17,874 nucleotides of DNA from contig CANPDS010000013.1 of NCBI GenBank assembly GCA_947573015.1, positions 1 through 17,874 on the forward strand. Reading direction: 5' to 3'. This document shows positions 16,159-17,874 of this stretch, piece after piece. A program made the position numbers and the translations under genes. Under the pieces are notes generated by a model. That model saw nothing but the letters and a program-made list of their open reading frames with translations, did not search any database and was not told where the DNA came from. The DNA is from an uncultured Muribaculum sp. (GTDB lineage Bacteria > Bacteroidota > Bacteroidia > Bacteroidales > Muribaculaceae). Numbering within the stretch: the first letter of the stretch is position 1; every line of letters begins with the position of its first letter.

Positions 16159-16629
16159 TTACATTATAGAATCAGTGCTGATACTGTCATCCTCAACCAT
16201 GATCTCCGGAGAGGGTACATTGATAGCGCTGCGCACAATTCCCGCAAGGAGCACACCCTGCTGCATATCGTCGAGACTCAGCGAGTTGTAATATTCCTGC
16301 GCGGCCACGCTGTCGACAGAGAATGCTTCAAGAAAGCACTGGTAAGCATACTCCACATTCTCTTCATGGTCGCCTACATCGGAAAGTTTCATATAAAGTA
16401 TCGATAGGCGACCGAGTATGCGGGCATCGCGTACATTTTCTTTCGACTGCAGATGGCGCACCTCATCACAGATGCTCTGCGCACTACGGTAGTCGGTCTG
16501 CTCAATGAGCGCCTGCGCCTGATCAAGATCGGCGGTCTGCTCGTCCTTCGATGGAGCATTGCAAGATGCAATGGTAAACAATGCTGCCACAGCAAACAAT
16601 ATGCGGTATAAAATCATCATGTGCTTCAT
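16159..16629 (-). CDS. Small helical lipoprotein of unknown function
   Basis: A 156-residue predicted lipoprotein. A basic N-terminus and a hydrophobic stretch (about 6-20) lead to the lipobox I-A-S-C with the acylated cysteine at C23. The remaining part is rich in alanine, glutamate, aspartate and leucine and looks mostly helical. It carries A-x-x-L-I-E-x-x-D-Y-x-x-A-x-x-x-C and A-Y-Q-C-F-L-E-A-F-type spacing that resembles tetratricopeptide repeats, though I cannot define full repeats. The C-terminal 20 residues are acidic and serine-rich. Starts at M1 or M4 are both possible. It lies 70 bp after the lipocalin-like gene and 17 bp before the SUI1-like gene, so a common transcript is likely. 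I do not recognise a named family. Confidence 0.7.
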   Translation of the reverse strand: MKHMMILYRILFAVAALFTIASCNAPSKDEQTADLDQAQALIEQTDYRSAQSICDEVRHLQSKENVRDARILGRLSILYMKLSDVGDHEENVEYAYQCFLEAFSVDSVAAQEYYNSLSLDDMQQGVLLAGIVRSAINVPSPEIMVEDDSISTDSIM

Positions 16630-16699
16630 ATATCAATCAACATAGTGGTTTATTTCTCATTGCGGAAATCGGCGACGGATCTTCGCGGGAGTTTCAGCA

Positions 16700-17092
16700 C
16701 TATTGCGATACTCCGCGAATATATTCATACTCAATGCCATTACGACTGAGCAAAAGGGTATGATCAGTATGGCCCATCACAAGTGCCTTAAACTCAGGGG
16801 CAACCGTGCCAAGCAGGGATGTATCGCCATGAGCTTTCACAGTAGCCAGATTATGGTGCATCACCAAAGAGTCATTCACCACATCCCACGTACCGGATAC
16901 GGAGATGGTGAGCACATCCGGGCGGATAGCACGCATCACGCATGTGCCGTCAGGATTTAGTTCAAACACCGGTTCATCGTCGGAGATAGCCATATTATAA
17001 TATGACCCGACAATCTCACGGGCCTCTTTCGACAGACCGCCGCATGCTGTCAACAATAGCGACAAAGCTATAGCACAATATATCCGTTTCAT
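16700..17092 (-). CDS. Lipocalin-like lipoprotein
   Basis: A 130-residue predicted lipoprotein when started at the ATG at 17092. That start gives a proper signal sequence, M-K-R-I then a hydrophobic run and the lipobox L-L-T-A-C with C17. An upstream in-frame start at 17146 would add 18 charged residues before the signal, so I reject it. The mature part looks like a small beta-barrel: G-S-Y-Y at about 29-32, the strand-turn pattern F-E-L-N-P-D-G-T-C, then S-G-T-W-D-V and L-L-L-S-R-N-G. This pattern is common in Bacteroidales proteins annotated as lipocalin-like. The ligand is unknown. A good promoter (17116-17147) lies just upstream, so it probably heads the unit that leads into the helicase gene. 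Confidence 0.72.
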   Translation of the reverse strand: MKRIYCAIALSLLLTACGGLSKEAREIVGSYYNMAISDDEPVFELNPDGTCVMRAIRPDVLTISVSGTWDVVNDSLVMHHNLATVKAHGDTSLLGTVAPEFKALVMGHTDHTLLLSRNGIEYEYIRGVSQ

Positions 17093-17115
17093 AAGCAAGT
17101 CGTGAAAACTCTTCC

Positions 17116-17147
17116 CAAAGTTACGCTTTTTCGCCGAACCTACCACA
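17116..17147 (-). promoter_or_regulatory. Putative promoter for the lipocalin-like lipoprotein and downstream genes
   Basis: On the minus strand, TGTG (17144-17147, one mismatch to TTTG), a 20-bp spacer, and TAACTTTG (17116-17123, exact match to TAnnTTTG). Transcription would begin near 17109, about 17 nt before the ATG at 17092. This may drive the run from the lipoprotein through the SUI1-like gene to addA. Confidence 0.55.
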
Positions 17148-17213
17148 CCCGACTCTCATTTCCACGGAAAATCACCACAAACATTGCGGCGCGCTAAAGC
17201 AGCATCCTCCCAG

Positions 17214-17756
17214 TCACAGCTGAGCATCGGGTATAGGCTTGCTCTGCTGCCAGCGCTGCCACACTTCGTCCCAACCCTGGGCGTTGAGCGGGCCGTACAG
17301 TTCCACAAACTCATCAAGATCGTATATCTCGCCCAACTCCGGATTCACCGTGCAGTCCTCCGGGAAATTGATAGTACTTTTCCATACATATGGTGCATTT
17401 ATCGACGGGTAATAATATGCAACAGAATATTTTACAATATCCTCTACATTAAGATCGGAAATATTATCGTGCGAAATAAGAAAATATATTTTTGTATTAG
17501 GATAATTTTCAAGTTCACTATATAGGGAGATATTACTTGTACTTAGTGCCTCATATGAATTGTGAGGCAATATTGTACAGGGCCGTATTGCAGGGAATAA
17601 ATCAAAACTGGAGTAGTTTTGATATATTGTATATACGAAGACTTCTGTATCATAGTTATTGTTGATTGTCCACGCATGTTCTGGAGGACGCGGACAACAT
17701 CCACAAGTAAAGATAATTCCTATAATCAAGGATATGATTTTTATTTTGTCCATCAT
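17214..17756 (-). CDS. Predicted lipoprotein of unknown function, of mixed base composition
   Basis: A 180-residue predicted lipoprotein. M1 and M2 are both ATG, then K-I-K-I and a hydrophobic run (about 5-17) lead to a cluster F-T-C-G-C-C; C20 best fits the acylated cysteine. The mature part begins with an I-N-N-N-Y-D-T-E-V-F-V-Y strand and a proline-containing turn, loosely like a group of Bacteroidales lipoproteins with an N-terminal small beta domain, but I cannot name a family. The C-terminal third is Trp- and Gln-rich (about 158-170). The base composition changes within the gene: about 62% GC at 17221-17280 against about 22% at 17461-17520. It follows the upstream partial gene by only 6 bp, so the two are probably cotranscribed. 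Confidence 0.65.
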   Translation of the reverse strand: MMDKIKIISLIIGIIFTCGCCPRPPEHAWTINNNYDTEVFVYTIYQNYSSFDLFPAIRPCTILPHNSYEALSTSNISLYSELENYPNTKIYFLISHDNISDLNVEDIVKYSVAYYYPSINAPYVWKSTINFPEDCTVNPELGEIYDLDEFVELYGPLNAQGWDEVWQRWQQSKPIPDAQL

Positions 17757-17762
17757 AGTGTG

Positions 17763-17874
17763 TTATTGTATACTTAAGTCATTCATCAACTTATTTACGT
17801 TAGATCGCATAGTTTTCTTCTGATGTAATAAAATATACTCTTCAGGTGTAAGTCCCGATTTTAAATAATCATAT
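17763..17874 (-). CDS. 3' end of an unidentified gene (runs off the window)
   Basis: On the minus strand the frame is open from the window edge to a TAA at 17763-17765, giving the last 36 or so residues of a protein. The visible tail begins Y-D-Y-L-K-S-G-L-T-P-E-E-Y, then becomes basic (H-Q-K-K-T-M-R) and ends N-D-L-S-I-Q. It looks helical and hydrophilic. Its stop lies 6 bp before the next lipoprotein start, typical of an operon. The sequence is AT-rich (about 30% GC). I do not recognise the family, and the open frame is short, so confidence that it is a gene comes mainly from the spacing and lack of stops. Confidence 0.5.
   Translation of the reverse strand, partial: YDYLKSGLTPEEYILLHQKKTMRSNVNKLMNDLSIQ

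Noticed and set aside
17093..17146. 18-residue N-terminal extension of the lipocalin-like lipoprotein
   Set aside because: It would bury the signal peptide behind charged residues, and the predicted promoter -7 box lies within it.

Overview
The window looks like chromosomal core sequence from a member of the Bacteroidales (phylum Bacteroidota). The signs are Bacteroidota-type promoters (TTTG, about 20 bp, TAnnTTTG), starts without strong Shine-Dalgarno sequences, an aroQ-pyk-methyltransferase-rbfA-permease cluster of the kind I associate with this order, and a bacterial SUI1-family protein. Moderate GC and the infB-folK-histidine kinase order made me think of Muribaculaceae, but that is a guess. 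All identifications come from reading motifs; no database search was done.

Region 1 (145-4463, minus strand) reads in transcription order: type II 3-dehydroquinase (aroQ), pyruvate kinase (pyk), a class I O-methyltransferase, ribosome-binding factor A (rbfA) and a LolC/LolE-type FtsX permease. The genes are tightly spaced, and pyk and the methyltransferase overlap. Diverging from aroQ is a secreted DNase I-fold endonuclease/exonuclease/phosphatase protein (4550-5644, plus).

Region 2 (5706-12410, plus strand) is the transcription-translation operon rimP-nusA-infB, extended by folK and an orphan membrane histidine kinase. A very good promoter (5706-5737) and an 11-bp leader hairpin (5752-5778) precede rimP. 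A striking 18-bp perfect inverted repeat lies inside the start of folK.

Region 3 (12444-17874, minus strand) converges on region 2. In transcription order it holds the 3' end of an unidentified gene, an unidentified lipoprotein, a lipocalin-like lipoprotein, a small helical lipoprotein, a SUI1/YciH-like factor and a large AddA/RecB-type helicase-nuclease. The last two overlap by 7 bp. GC content falls sharply inside the rightmost lipoprotein gene, suggesting that accessory DNA begins there.

No tRNA, rRNA, CRISPR array, insertion sequence or phage gene is visible, and no gene-free stretch exceeds 300 bases. The left edge (1-144) is AT-rich and holds no gene I can support. The window is mostly ordinary core genome; the RNA/DNA structures and the right edge deserve the closest look.
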